44,296 nt of DNA, from NCBI GenBank assembly GCA_002069855.1, contig MWCF01000055.1, positions 1-44,296 of the forward strand, given 5' to 3'. How positions within the stretch are numbered: the first letter of the stretch is position 1; the number at the start of each line of letters is the position of its first letter. The stretch is from Elusimicrobia bacterium ADurb.Bin231 (lineage in GTDB: Bacteria > Elusimicrobiota > UBA8919 > MWCF01). Position numbers and translations under genes: made by a program. The notes below the pieces were generated by a model that did no database searches, was not told the DNA's origin, and worked only from the letters and a program-made list of their open reading frames with translations. Positions 17,839-26,870 of the stretch are shown one piece after another.

Positions 17839-18105
17839 ATGATGGAAAAAAAAATAACAATACAAAACAAACTGGGGTTGCATGCCAGACCTGCCGCTTT
17901 GTTTGTTCAAACAGCCTCCAGATATAAGTCGGCAGTGAAAGTATTGCTCGGGGAGCAGGTGGCCGACGGCAAATCAATTATGGGCCTTATGATGCTGGCT
18001 GCCGGTCCAGGAGTTGAGATTTGTATATCTGCGACAGGCCCGGACGAAAAAGAAGTTATAGATTCTTTGGAATCGCTAATAATAAACAAGTTTGCAGAGG
18101 AGTAG
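17839..18105 (+). CDS. ptsH: Phosphocarrier protein HPr
   Basis: 88 residues. The EI-phosphorylated residue is H15 in LGLHARPAALFV, and the HprK target is S46 in DGKSIMGLMMLAAGPG; both fall at canonical numbers when the first of two adjacent ATGs is used. GGGAG precedes the start. The glycine-rich AAGPG supports full HPr identity and argues against a diverged paralogue. With EI immediately downstream and HprK and PtsN upstream, this is the hub of a regulatory phosphorelay. No EII permease is in the window, so it may signal carbon or energy state to glycogen enzymes and other targets instead of moving sugars. Confidence 0.95.
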   Translation: MMEKKITIQNKLGLHARPAALFVQTASRYKSAVKVLLGEQVADGKSIMGLMMLAAGPGVEICISATGPDEKEVIDSLESLIINKFAEE

Positions 18106-18132
18106 AAAAGGCTTTGCTCCTGTGGAGGCAAT

Positions 18133-19851
18133 ATGTTATACAAAGGTATTCCAGCCGCACCGGGAATAGGAATAGGTACGGCGTTTGTCATTAATGATAC
18201 TGAATTTTGCACAGTAAAAAGGAACATAGCAAAAGAGGATATCCCATCGGAAACGGAGAGATTCAAAAAAGCGCTCAACGAAATCCGCAGCGAGCTTGAG
18301 AAAACAAAAAAGAAAGCGGAAAAACTTCTTGGTAAGAAACATGTGAAATTATTTGACGCGTATCTCTTTGTAATAGACGATCCCATGTTGAAAGACGACG
18401 TGCTTTCTAAAATCGTTTCGGACAGAGTAAACGCGGAATACGCGCTGCACGAAGTCCTTAATAAAAATTTAAAAGCTTTTGATAAAATCAAGGATGAATA
18501 TTTTAAAGAGCGCGGAAGAGATATTTTGGATGTGGCCCGCCGCGTGTTAAAATATCTTTCCGGCGCCCACAAGAAAAAAATTATAAGCGTTCCGGAAAAT
18601 TCCATTGTTTTCGCGGCGAATCTCACTCCCACAGACGCGATTGCCATAAAAGAAGACGGTATAATAGGATTTGCCATAAATATGGGAGGGAAAACTTCAC
18701 ACTCCACAATAATGGCGCGCGCGTTGGAAATTCCGGCGGTTGTGGGGATGAATGATATAACACAGCATGTTCATGACGGCGATATAACAATAATTGACGG
18801 CATAGAAGGCGTTGTTATAGCTAATCCTGACAAAGATACTCTTGAAAATTATAAACGGCGCAGAAACATGTTTTTGGCGGAGAGAGAGGAATTAATTCTT
18901 ATAAGGGATTTGCCGTCTGTTACTAAGGACGGTAAAAAAGTTGTGGTGTCCGCGAATATAGAAATTCCGGAAGAAGTTAAATCCGTTATTGCCTACGGTG
19001 GCGAAGGTATCGGATTATTCAGGACGGAGTACCTTTATCTTAATCGTAAGGGGTTTCCGTCGGAAGAGGAGCAGTACGAATCCTACAGAAGCGTTGCCGA
19101 AAAGATGTTCCCGAATCCTATTGTCATAAGGACTATGGATCTCGGAGGTGACAGATTCCTTTCGTATTTTCATTTAAACGAAGAAAAAAATCCTTTTCTG
19201 GGCCTGCGTGCCATAAGATTTTGTCTTAAACATCCGGATATTTTTAAGATTCAATTACGCGCTATTCTGCGCGCTTCCTCTCTTGGTAATATTAAAATGA
19301 TGTTTCCTATGATTTCAGGCGTCGGCGAACTCAGAGATGTTAAAAAGATACTGGAAGAGACAAAACAGGAACTTAAACAAAAGGGTGTCCCATACGATGA
19401 ACATATGGAAGTGGGCATAATGATAGAGATCCCGTCCGCTGCATTAACAGTCGATGTTCTTGCCAAAGAAAGCGATTTTCTTTCAATAGGCACAAATGAT
19501 CTTATTCAATATACTCTTGCTGTGGACAGGGTAAATGAATACGTCGCGCAACTTTATGAGCCTTTGCATCTATCCATTCTCCGCCTTTTAAAAAATATAA
19601 TAGACGCAGGGAAAAGCGCGGGCAAATGGGTTTCTATGTGCGGAGAAATGGCAGGAGAACCGTCCTATACGGAGATATTATTGGGATTGGGACTTGAACA
19701 TTTCAGTGTTGCGCCTTCATCTCTTTTAAGAGTAAAAAATGAAGTGAGAAAAGCGAATTACTCGGACGCGGCGAAAACAACCGATGAAATTCTTAACGAA
19801 GCTGACAGGGATCTGTTGGTAAAAAAAGTAAAACAAAAAAGGATTTATTGA
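18133..19851 (+). CDS. ptsI: Phosphoenolpyruvate-protein phosphotransferase (enzyme I)
   Basis: 572 residues, full length. The active histidine is H190 in GGKTSHSTIMARALEIP, preceded by the N-terminal HPr-binding helical domain. The C-terminal PEP-binding barrel has GIGLFRTEYLYL, TMDLGGDRFL, EIPSAAL, SIGTNDLIQYTLAVDR, and the catalytic Cys in VSMCGEMAGEP. GGAGG lies four bases before ATG 18133. It transfers phosphate from PEP to HPr His15. Linked to ptsH with a 27-base gap and to lepA with a one-base gap, so the three genes are probably one transcript. Confidence 0.96.
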   Translation: MLYKGIPAAPGIGIGTAFVINDTEFCTVKRNIAKEDIPSETERFKKALNEIRSELEKTKKKAEKLLGKKHVKLFDAYLFVIDDPMLKDDVLSKIVSDRVNAEYALHEVLNKNLKAFDKIKDEYFKERGRDILDVARRVLKYLSGAHKKKIISVPENSIVFAANLTPTDAIAIKEDGIIGFAINMGGKTSHSTIMARALEIPAVVGMNDITQHVHDGDITIIDGIEGVVIANPDKDTLENYKRRRNMFLAEREELILIRDLPSVTKDGKKVVVSANIEIPEEVKSVIAYGGEGIGLFRTEYLYLNRKGFPSEEEQYESYRSVAEKMFPNPIVIRTMDLGGDRFLSYFHLNEEKNPFLGLRAIRFCLKHPDIFKIQLRAILRASSLGNIKMMFPMISGVGELRDVKKILEETKQELKQKGVPYDEHMEVGIMIEIPSAALTVDVLAKESDFLSIGTNDLIQYTLAVDRVNEYVAQLYEPLHLSILRLLKNIIDAGKSAGKWVSMCGEMAGEPSYTEILLGLGLEHFSVAPSSLLRVKNEVRKANYSDAAKTTDEILNEADRDLLVKKVKQKRIY

Positions 19852-19852
19852 G

Positions 19853-21655
19853 ATGCTCCGTCTTGAGAATATTAGAAATTTTTCAATTATAGCGCATATA
19901 GACCACGGGAAATCTACTCTTGCGGACAGATTGCTTGAATACTGCAATGTGATAAAAGGTTCTCACCTGAATCAGGTTCTGGATGCCATGGATTTGGAGC
20001 GGGAGAGAGGCATTACCATCAAAGCCAAGGCCGTCCGTCTGAAATACCTGTCAGGCAACGGGACTGAGTATCAATTGAATATCATAGATACGCCTGGTCA
20101 TGTGGATTTTACTTATGAAGTTTCGCGCTCTCTCGCCGCTTGCGAAGGTTGTTTGCTTTTAATTGACGCCTCACAGGGCGTGGAAGCCCAGACGCTGTCG
20201 CATTATGAACTTGCCAAACAGCATAATCTGAAAATAGTTCCTGTAATAAACAAAATAGACCTTCCGCATGCCGATATCGCAAAAACAAAAAGTCAAATAG
20301 AAAAGATTTTAAAAATATCGGAACCACCGGTCCTTATTTCCGCAAAGAATAATATCGGCACTAATGAAGTGCTGGATGCTATTATTGATAGAATACCGTT
20401 GCCGATCGGAGGAAAGGACAGACCCCTTAAGGCATTGGTCTTTGATTCTCACTATGACTCATTCAGAGGAGTTGTAGTTTATATAAGGGTTTTTGACGGC
20501 GAAATCTCCGCGAACCGGCAAGTGGTATTTTGTTCTAATCTTGAAGGATATACAGTGGAAGAAGTCGGATATTTTCAATTGGGGATGCAGAAAATCGACA
20601 GGTTGTCCGCCGGAGAAGTCGGGTATGTTATACTTGGGATCAAGGATATACATAAAATAAAGATAGGAGACACTATTACCGACGCTTCCAAGCCCACAGA
20701 CCAAGCGCATGAGGGGTACAGGGATGTAAAACCCTTTGTGTTTTGCGGCTTGTACCCTGTAAATCCCGGAGATTACGAAAATTTGACAAAAGCCATAGGC
20801 AAATTGCACCTTGAGGATTCTTCCTTTTTTTATCAGCCGGAAACTTCCACAGCTCTTGGATTCGGATATAGATGCGGATTCTTGGGGCTTCTGCATATGG
20901 ATATAGTAAAAGAGCGTTTGCAGAGAGAATTCAATCTGAATCTGATAGTTACTTCCCCGAATGTCAGATATAAAATAGATACGATAGGTCAGTCGGGAAC
21001 TGTTTGTATCGATGTTGAAAATCCTTCAAAATTTCCAGAGAGACATGATATAAGCAAAATATACGAGCCGTATATAATGGCCACTATAGTGCTTCCGTCT
21101 CAATATCTAGGCAATGTTATGACTTTGTGCGAAAGCAAGCGCGCCGATTTTCTGGATATGACCTATATAACCGAGGAGAAAGTAAAGTTAGTATATGAAA
21201 TGCCTCTCGCCGAGGTGATAATGGATTTTTATGACGGTTTGAAGTCAGTATCTTCCGGGTATGCTTCATTTGACTATGAAATGTCCGACTATAAAGAATC
21301 AGATGTCGTAAAACTGGATATATTGGTGAATAATGAGACCATAGACGCATTTTCTTTTGTCGTTCACAAAGATAAGGCAGTATCCTGCGGCAGAAAACTT
21401 GTTGAAAAATTGCGCAGCCTGATACCGAGGCAGCTCTTTGAGATTCCGGTACAGGCCGCTATATTCGGCAAAATTATAGCAAGAGAGAATATAAGATCTC
21501 TCCGCAAAGATGTTATTGCCAAATGTTACGGAGGGGATATCTCGCGCAAACGAAAATTGCTGGAAAAACAAAAAGAAGGAAAAAGAAAGATGAAGCGATT
21601 GGGCAATGTGTCCATTCCGCAGGAGGCGTTTATAGCTTTATTGAAACTTGAATGA
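19853..21655 (+). CDS. lepA: Elongation factor 4 (LepA) GTPase
   Basis: 600 residues, typical length. G1 is AHIDHGKST (14-22), G2 lies in RERGITIKAKAV, G3 in DTPGHVDFTYEV, G4 is NKIDLP. The LepA-specific C-terminal domain is recognisable from FFYQPETSTALGFGYRCGFLGLLHMDIV to the ISRKRKLLEKQKEGKRKMK basic tail. LepA back-translocates or remodels ribosomes and helps 30S biogenesis. It begins one base after the ptsI stop. The intergenic stretch after it is the first plausible transcriptional boundary since ptsH. Confidence 0.97.
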   Translation: MLRLENIRNFSIIAHIDHGKSTLADRLLEYCNVIKGSHLNQVLDAMDLERERGITIKAKAVRLKYLSGNGTEYQLNIIDTPGHVDFTYEVSRSLAACEGCLLLIDASQGVEAQTLSHYELAKQHNLKIVPVINKIDLPHADIAKTKSQIEKILKISEPPVLISAKNNIGTNEVLDAIIDRIPLPIGGKDRPLKALVFDSHYDSFRGVVVYIRVFDGEISANRQVVFCSNLEGYTVEEVGYFQLGMQKIDRLSAGEVGYVILGIKDIHKIKIGDTITDASKPTDQAHEGYRDVKPFVFCGLYPVNPGDYENLTKAIGKLHLEDSSFFYQPETSTALGFGYRCGFLGLLHMDIVKERLQREFNLNLIVTSPNVRYKIDTIGQSGTVCIDVENPSKFPERHDISKIYEPYIMATIVLPSQYLGNVMTLCESKRADFLDMTYITEEKVKLVYEMPLAEVIMDFYDGLKSVSSGYASFDYEMSDYKESDVVKLDILVNNETIDAFSFVVHKDKAVSCGRKLVEKLRSLIPRQLFEIPVQAAIFGKIIARENIRSLRKDVIAKCYGGDISRKRKLLEKQKEGKRKMKRLGNVSIPQEAFIALLKLE

Positions 21656-21670
21656 TCAAGTATTTTTATA

Positions 21671-21699
21671 TTGCGAAATCCGGATAAATATTATAAAAT
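21671..21699 (+). promoter_or_regulatory. Candidate sigma-70 type promoter upstream of response regulator
   Basis: TTGCGA (21671-21676) and TAAAAT (21694-21699) are separated by 17 bases in the 156-base gap after lepA. It would start transcription roughly 105 bases before the response-regulator ATG. Moderate consensus match in AT-rich sequence; no independent support. Confidence 0.35.
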
Positions 21700-21811
21700 T
21701 ATAGAAAATGTCAAAGAAACCTTAACTCGTTCTAATTTCTTATTGTAATGTAAAGATCGCCGCAGAGTCGGCATAATTTGCTGGTGTCGCTAATTTTTTT
21801 TGCGGATTTTT

Positions 21812-22540
21812 ATGAAAAATATTTTGGTTTTTGGCCAGGAAGAGGAACTTTGCAGTTTGATTAGAGAGCCGTTGATGCGGGAAAATCTTGCCTGTGCTTT
21901 TGTGGGCAAAACAGGAGCATTGTTCAAAAAAATGTCGTCTTCTAAGGAAGAAAAACCTGAAGCCATAATAATTGATCTGGACTTGTCTGATGATATTTCC
22001 GGTTGGGATATATGTAAAATATTAAAGGGTGAAAAAGAAACCAAAAGAATACCGGTAATTATGACTTCCGGGAAATATACGACGCCTGCTGATATAGTAT
22101 TCGGATTCCGATTGGGTATTGATGATTATGTGATTAAGCCGTTCAACCCTAATGTGTTCGTTGCCAGATTAAAAGCCATTCTGCGTAGAAATTCCTTCTC
22201 GTCTGATTTACAAAGAAATACCAGGCATATACTTCTTGCCACTAAAGACAGAAGCATAATAGTAGACCTGGAAAAAAGAACCGTCAATCTGTATGCCGAT
22301 GGGAAGCACGGAATAACAAAATTTTTCACTCCTAAGGAATTTGATTTGCTGTGCTTGTTTATTAAAAAAAACAATCAGACGCTGTCCCGCGAAGCCATAG
22401 GGGAAGCAATTTGGGGACAGAGCTTTTTCGACACCTCCAGAACAATAGATAAACATATCGAAAAACTCCGCAGAAAATTAGGGAAACTTGGGAAAAACAT
22501 AAGGAGTGTGTACGGTATCGGATACAGGTTTGTAGCATAA
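21812..22540 (+). CDS. Orphan OmpR/PhoB-type response regulator with atypical acidic pocket
   Basis: 242 residues from ATG 21812. The receiver domain (1-120) has the likely phosphoacceptor D55 in IIIDLDLSDD, the switch Thr in VIMTSG, and Lys in DDYVIKPF. The usual acidic pair after strand 1 (DD in VVDDE) is replaced by Gly-Gln in ILVFGQEEEL, so Mg2+ binding and phosphorylation may be weakened or use the following Glu residues. The C-terminal winged helix (about 150-240) has KFFTPKEFDLLCLF and TIDKHIEKLRRKLG, the OmpR DNA-recognition pattern. No histidine kinase is adjacent. An ECF sigma gene follows 38 bases downstream. Confidence 0.85.
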   Translation: MKNILVFGQEEELCSLIREPLMRENLACAFVGKTGALFKKMSSSKEEKPEAIIIDLDLSDDISGWDICKILKGEKETKRIPVIMTSGKYTTPADIVFGFRLGIDDYVIKPFNPNVFVARLKAILRRNSFSSDLQRNTRHILLATKDRSIIVDLEKRTVNLYADGKHGITKFFTPKEFDLLCLFIKKNNQTLSREAIGEAIWGQSFFDTSRTIDKHIEKLRRKLGKLGKNIRSVYGIGYRFVA

Positions 22541-22578
22541 AATTTATCCGGATATGAAATCATCGGAGTTATCGAAAA

Positions 22579-23202
22579 ATGTCGAGCATCGAAGAAAACA
22601 CAAAAATAGACACCAAATTCTGCGGGAATGGCGGGGATGTTGATATAAAACTACTGGTCGGAAAGGCAAAGGCAGGAGACCGGATTGCTTTCAATGCTAT
22701 ATTTACATTATACAAACAGCGGATATTCGCAATATCTATCAGATATCTTCATAACGAACAGGATGCCGCGGATATTGTGCAAGAAACTTTTTTAAACGCC
22801 CTTAAGTTTTTATATAAGTTTAATGAAAAATCCGATATCAGCACATGGCTTGTTCGCATATGTCTGAACCTTTGCTGGCAAAAACGCAAACATATCGCAG
22901 AAAAAAATAAGTTTGAAGTTTCTTTAGATATTAATTATGAAAACGAAGAAGGCGATTGCGTAAAACAGGTTGTAAGCGGAGAAGCGCAGCCGCATGATAT
23001 CCTTGAACAGCAGCAGGAGTCCCGTAGAATTAGAGATATATTGGATTCTTTGAAAAAAAAATACAGGGAATTGATAATTTTGAAAGAACTGGAAGGATAT
23101 TCTTACGAGGAGTGCGCCAGGATACTTGATATATCTGAAGGCACTGTAATGTCCAGATTGCATAGAGCCAGAAAGATACTTATCAAGAAACTTTCTGGAT
23201 AA
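22579..23202 (+). CDS. ECF-family RNA polymerase sigma factor
   Basis: 207 residues. Region 2 (about 35-100) has LYKQRIFAISIRYLHNEQDAADIVQETF and the DISTWLVRICLN helix. Region 4 (about 145-203) has ELEGYSYEECARILDISEGTV and SRLHRARKIL. Regions 1 and 3 are absent, which defines the ECF group. A long acidic linker joins the two. ECF factors are usually controlled by a co-encoded anti-sigma factor, but the next gene is a secreted propeller and no zinc-finger anti-sigma gene is present. Control may come from the adjacent response regulator or a distant gene. Targets cannot be read from the sequence. Confidence 0.9.
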   Translation: MSSIEENTKIDTKFCGNGGDVDIKLLVGKAKAGDRIAFNAIFTLYKQRIFAISIRYLHNEQDAADIVQETFLNALKFLYKFNEKSDISTWLVRICLNLCWQKRKHIAEKNKFEVSLDINYENEEGDCVKQVVSGEAQPHDILEQQQESRRIRDILDSLKKKYRELIILKELEGYSYEECARILDISEGTVMSRLHRARKILIKKLSG

Positions 23203-23403
23203 ATTTTTATACCATAAAAGTCGTGCTGTCTGCCAGAAAGAGTAACTGAATCATACAAATTTGCAGTCAAATAAACAGTAAGATAATTGTGCTGATTACC
23301 GCGTCATCAAGTTTGGTAAAATAAAAAAAATAATAACTTGCGCCGTAAAATATCAAGTTCAGTATAACGCGCAAAGTTCAAACTTTAAGGAGGATTATTT
23401 TGT

Positions 23404-25341
23404 ATGAAAAAATTTGTTTCATTGTTTTATTGTTTCTCATTATTGACAGTGTTGCGTGCCAATGTCGTAATGTTGAAAGAAAAAGAGATTACCGCAAAAG
23501 AATGGACTGTGTACAGGCAGCCGACAAATTATAATTGTCTTGCTGTTGAAAACGAAGTATTGTGGATAGGTACGGATATTGGCGTGTTGGAAGTGGACAC
23601 GAAAGAACTTACCTATCGCTTTCATAACGATAAAGACGGCCTTGCCGGTAATGATGTGAGGGCCATTGAAATAGATAATACTGGCGCTAAATGGTTCGGG
23701 ACCTTCGGCAACGGAGTTTCAAAATACGACGGAAGTTCATGGACTACGTATAATATGGCTAATAGCGGGTTAGCAAGCGATTATGTAAAAGTAATAGCAC
23801 CGGATCCTTTAGGAAATATATGGTTCGGGTTTAGTACGTATCAAGAAAAGCAGGAAACCGCAGTCGGGACTTGTCGATTTGACGGTAAAAACTGGAAAAG
23901 ATATACTATGGATACCGGTCTTGTGGATAATCGGGTGCAGGACATTTTAATAACCGATGCCGGAAAGATTATCTGGTTCGCGACATTTCAGGGTGTTTCA
24001 AAATATGAAACGGAAACAGATACATGGACGACATTGAATAGGATTAATAGCGGTCTTCCTGATAATGAGATAGGGTGTATTTCAAGCGATGAGCGGGGAA
24101 ATATATGGTTTGGCACAGAGAATGCCGGGATAATAAAATTTGACGGTACCAGTTGGACGGGCTTTTGCAGCGAAAACGGTTTGTATCATGATGATGTTAC
24201 AGATGTATTGCCGGATCCTACGGATGGAAAGATTTGGGTAATATATGATTATAAAGGCGGCGGCGCCACTGTATACGACGGACAAGCATGGACATCCTAC
24301 GACATATCCAATACCGGTTTGTCAGGAGACTATATTGGAGCATGCGTCATAGATCAATCCGGGAATAAGTGGTTTATTAATGACAGCTGGAAAAAGGCCA
24401 GAGGAGGCAATCCCACAACTCCAGGAATAACAAAGTTTGACGGCAAAACTTGGACGAAATATGTGTTGTCCAATATGCTTCCGAGCAATACAATGCAATG
24501 CGCCTTTGTGGATAGTTCAGGTGTGTTGTGGTTTGGGACATCATCTGCCGGCGCAATAAAGATGAAGGATGGCATATGGAGCGTGTGTGACACATCAACA
24601 GGATTGGCGGACAATACTGTTTTTGATATTTGTGAAGACAAAAATGGATTTAAATGGTTTGCGACTTTACACGGTTTGTCCAAATACGATGGTAAGAACT
24701 GGACGACTTTTAATCGTTCTAACAGCGGATTAACGGAAAATTATATAAAATGCATAGCTTCTGACAATAAAAATTCCATATGGTGCGGTACGTATTATGG
24801 CGGTGTCGCAGTTTATAACGGCAAAAAATGGACTTCGTACACAACAGGGAACAGCAGTTTAACGCACAATTATGTAACCGCAATAATGATTGAACCGGAT
24901 GGAAAAAAGTGGATGGGCACATACGGGAAGGGGGTTTGTGTCTATGACGGTAAGAAATGGAAGACCTATAATGTTTCTAACAGCGGATTGGTAAATGACA
25001 CTGTCAATGCCATATTTTTAGATAGCAAGGGTAATAAATGGATAGCAACTTCTGCCGGTATATCCGTATTTGACGGGAAAAACTGGAAAAGTTATACAAC
25101 AAAGAACGGCTTGTCCAGTTTAGGTATACTGGATCTCACGGCTGACTTCAATGGTGCTGTATGGGCTGGGACTTACAACGGCGCAGCCGTATTTTCCGGC
25201 GAAAAATGGAAGATGTTTAATGTAAGAAACAGCGATTTGCCAACCGAGACTGTCACCTGTGTCGTGGTGGATAATACAGACGTCAAATGGTTTGGAACTG
25301 ATAAGGCGGGTATTGTAAAATTTACCGGAACAAGAAAGTAG
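23404..25341 (+). CDS. Secreted two-component-regulator-type propeller protein, 14 blades
   Basis: 645 residues. A signal peptide (about 1-19, ending VLRA) is followed only by beta-propeller repeats. I count 14 units of about 42-50 residues, each with G-x-x-WFGT-x-x-G, a YDG-x-x-WT motif and an N-SGL-x-x-N/D turn. Fourteen fits two seven-bladed propellers. The repeats are Reg_prop-like, usually the sensor half of hybrid histidine kinases, but no kinase or membrane domain is fused here. AAGGAGG lies upstream of ATG 23404. It may be a free-standing extracytoplasmic ligand-binding protein. An ECF sigma factor precedes it and thiol-redox proteins follow, 11 bases downstream. Confidence 0.82.
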   Translation: MKKFVSLFYCFSLLTVLRANVVMLKEKEITAKEWTVYRQPTNYNCLAVENEVLWIGTDIGVLEVDTKELTYRFHNDKDGLAGNDVRAIEIDNTGAKWFGTFGNGVSKYDGSSWTTYNMANSGLASDYVKVIAPDPLGNIWFGFSTYQEKQETAVGTCRFDGKNWKRYTMDTGLVDNRVQDILITDAGKIIWFATFQGVSKYETETDTWTTLNRINSGLPDNEIGCISSDERGNIWFGTENAGIIKFDGTSWTGFCSENGLYHDDVTDVLPDPTDGKIWVIYDYKGGGATVYDGQAWTSYDISNTGLSGDYIGACVIDQSGNKWFINDSWKKARGGNPTTPGITKFDGKTWTKYVLSNMLPSNTMQCAFVDSSGVLWFGTSSAGAIKMKDGIWSVCDTSTGLADNTVFDICEDKNGFKWFATLHGLSKYDGKNWTTFNRSNSGLTENYIKCIASDNKNSIWCGTYYGGVAVYNGKKWTSYTTGNSSLTHNYVTAIMIEPDGKKWMGTYGKGVCVYDGKKWKTYNVSNSGLVNDTVNAIFLDSKGNKWIATSAGISVFDGKNWKSYTTKNGLSSLGILDLTADFNGAVWAGTYNGAAVFSGEKWKMFNVRNSDLPTETVTCVVVDNTDVKWFGTDKAGIVKFTGTRK

Positions 25342-25352
25342 GTGAGAAAATA

Positions 25353-26870
25353 ATGTATTTTAGTGAAATATTTAAGAAGTATCATTGCCGAATATTGTTA
25401 TTTTTACTGATATTTATTTATACGGCTGATTGCCGGTGCGCCGCATATCCGAAAAAGGTAATGAGCGGTTATAATCCGGTTTTTATAGAGGCTGTGGTTT
25501 CTCCTTACGATAGGCAGAGTATTTCGCTCAACCGCCTGCTGTATATCATTTCAAACAGGTTCGGCAGCAAGGTAACTGTAAAATTTTATTTTGCCGTTGA
25601 ATATGATTCCGCTAACGACAAATTTACCGCTTCCGGAGGAATAAAGGAACTGGAAGAGATATATAGAAGAGGTCATATATTGCGGTATAATAGGAAAAAT
25701 TTTTGGGATTATGCTATTGCCCGCGATCAGAACATATATAATCCCGATTGGATTCCAGAAGCGAATTTCGCGGGTTTCGGCGATAGTGAAATAAAAAGTA
25801 TGGCAGCTGCGTCCTCGGATTCACGAGTGAAATCTTTACTGCTGGAAAGCCATAACTTTATAAAAGAAGAAAACTTGGAACCCGGAACATATTTGTTTAT
25901 CGCAGGAAAAAAATTTGAAAAATGGTCTTCCCGGTTATCTGAAACAGCCGCCTATATCAACGGGTTGCTGCCTGAAGAAGACAGGATTAAAAATATGCCT
26001 ATTTATCCCGGCAAGCCAGATAAAGAAATTACTGTTCTGGCAGTTGCGAATCCTTACGGAACCGGCAGCAATATAGGTATCGGCCGTTCTTTGCTTGGAA
26101 CGGATTTATTAGCTGTAAAAATGGAAATAATCAATTATGAAGACGATTTCGGCAGAAAGTTGATGAAAAAAGAAAAATTAACCTTTTTGCCGACTTTTCT
26201 TGTAAAGAAGAATGATGTAAAAAGAGAAGAGAAGCTTTCCCAGTTGAATGTGGCAGGTCTGCTTGTGCCGAGCGTGTCGTCTCAATATTATGTGATTCCA
26301 AGCACATTTGTCGTATACGGTTTTTATCCGTTTAATCCTGTCAGAAACAATGAATTGACTGTTTTTGTTATGAGCCATTGTCCATGGGGCTCTGCCACGA
26401 TGCTTCAATTGCTTCGGGAAAAGAATCGTTCATTAAGTAGTATTTCCGATATAACGGTAAAGTTTAGATATATAGTGGAATCTTCGACCTATCCCGCAGT
26501 GTCTCTAACTGATTTTAAAGCCTTCAACGGTTTGCCTGAAGTGGAAGAAAACATCAGGCAGATAATAATACAAAAATATTATCCGGAGAAATTTCTTGAT
26601 TATCTTGAAGCCCGGTCTTCGGATGTGTCTTCTACTCTTGTTTATAAGGCATTTGAAAAAGCATCTATACCTGAGCAGGATGTCAAAGATAAGATAGAAA
26701 CAGAGGGCGTGAAACTTCTCTGTATCGAAGCGGAATTATGCAGAAAATTCGGTATTTCCGCGAGCCCGTCATTTTTATGGGAAAACAGGTATCTTTTGGA
26801 TTTGGACGAATTTAAATTATTGCCGCGATTCCGGCGGTTGAATATATCAGTCAAAGGTTCCTGCAGATGA
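25353..26870 (+). CDS. Secreted tandem thioredoxin/DsbA-like protein with one monothiol CPWG site
   Basis: 505 residues with an N-terminal hydrophobic signal (about 13-30). Three thioredoxin-like modules can be discerned. The first (about 42-215) has SPYDRQS in place of CxxC and a DsbA-type helical part (LRYNRKNFWDYAIARDQNIY). The second (about 225-320) keeps only the TFLPTFLV strand. The third (about 335-495) has HC343PWG, i.e. only the first cysteine of a CxxC, a helical part with QKYYPEKFLDYLEARSS and a cis-Pro-like SASPSFLW. The same helical motif recurs in the protein encoded at 28738. A single-cysteine DsbA fold suggests a chaperone, glutaredoxin-like or binding role. It overlaps the DsbD-like gene by ATGA. 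Confidence 0.68.
   Translation: MYFSEIFKKYHCRILLFLLIFIYTADCRCAAYPKKVMSGYNPVFIEAVVSPYDRQSISLNRLLYIISNRFGSKVTVKFYFAVEYDSANDKFTASGGIKELEEIYRRGHILRYNRKNFWDYAIARDQNIYNPDWIPEANFAGFGDSEIKSMAAASSDSRVKSLLLESHNFIKEENLEPGTYLFIAGKKFEKWSSRLSETAAYINGLLPEEDRIKNMPIYPGKPDKEITVLAVANPYGTGSNIGIGRSLLGTDLLAVKMEIINYEDDFGRKLMKKEKLTFLPTFLVKKNDVKREEKLSQLNVAGLLVPSVSSQYYVIPSTFVVYGFYPFNPVRNNELTVFVMSHCPWGSATMLQLLREKNRSLSSISDITVKFRYIVESSTYPAVSLTDFKAFNGLPEVEENIRQIIIQKYYPEKFLDYLEARSSDVSSTLVYKAFEKASIPEQDVKDKIETEGVKLLCIEAELCRKFGISASPSFLWENRYLLDLDEFKLLPRFRRLNISVKGSCR

Noticed and set aside
17839-18105. HPr as the Crh or NPr variant
   Set aside because: Both His15 and Ser46 are present with canonical surroundings, so it is a full HPr.
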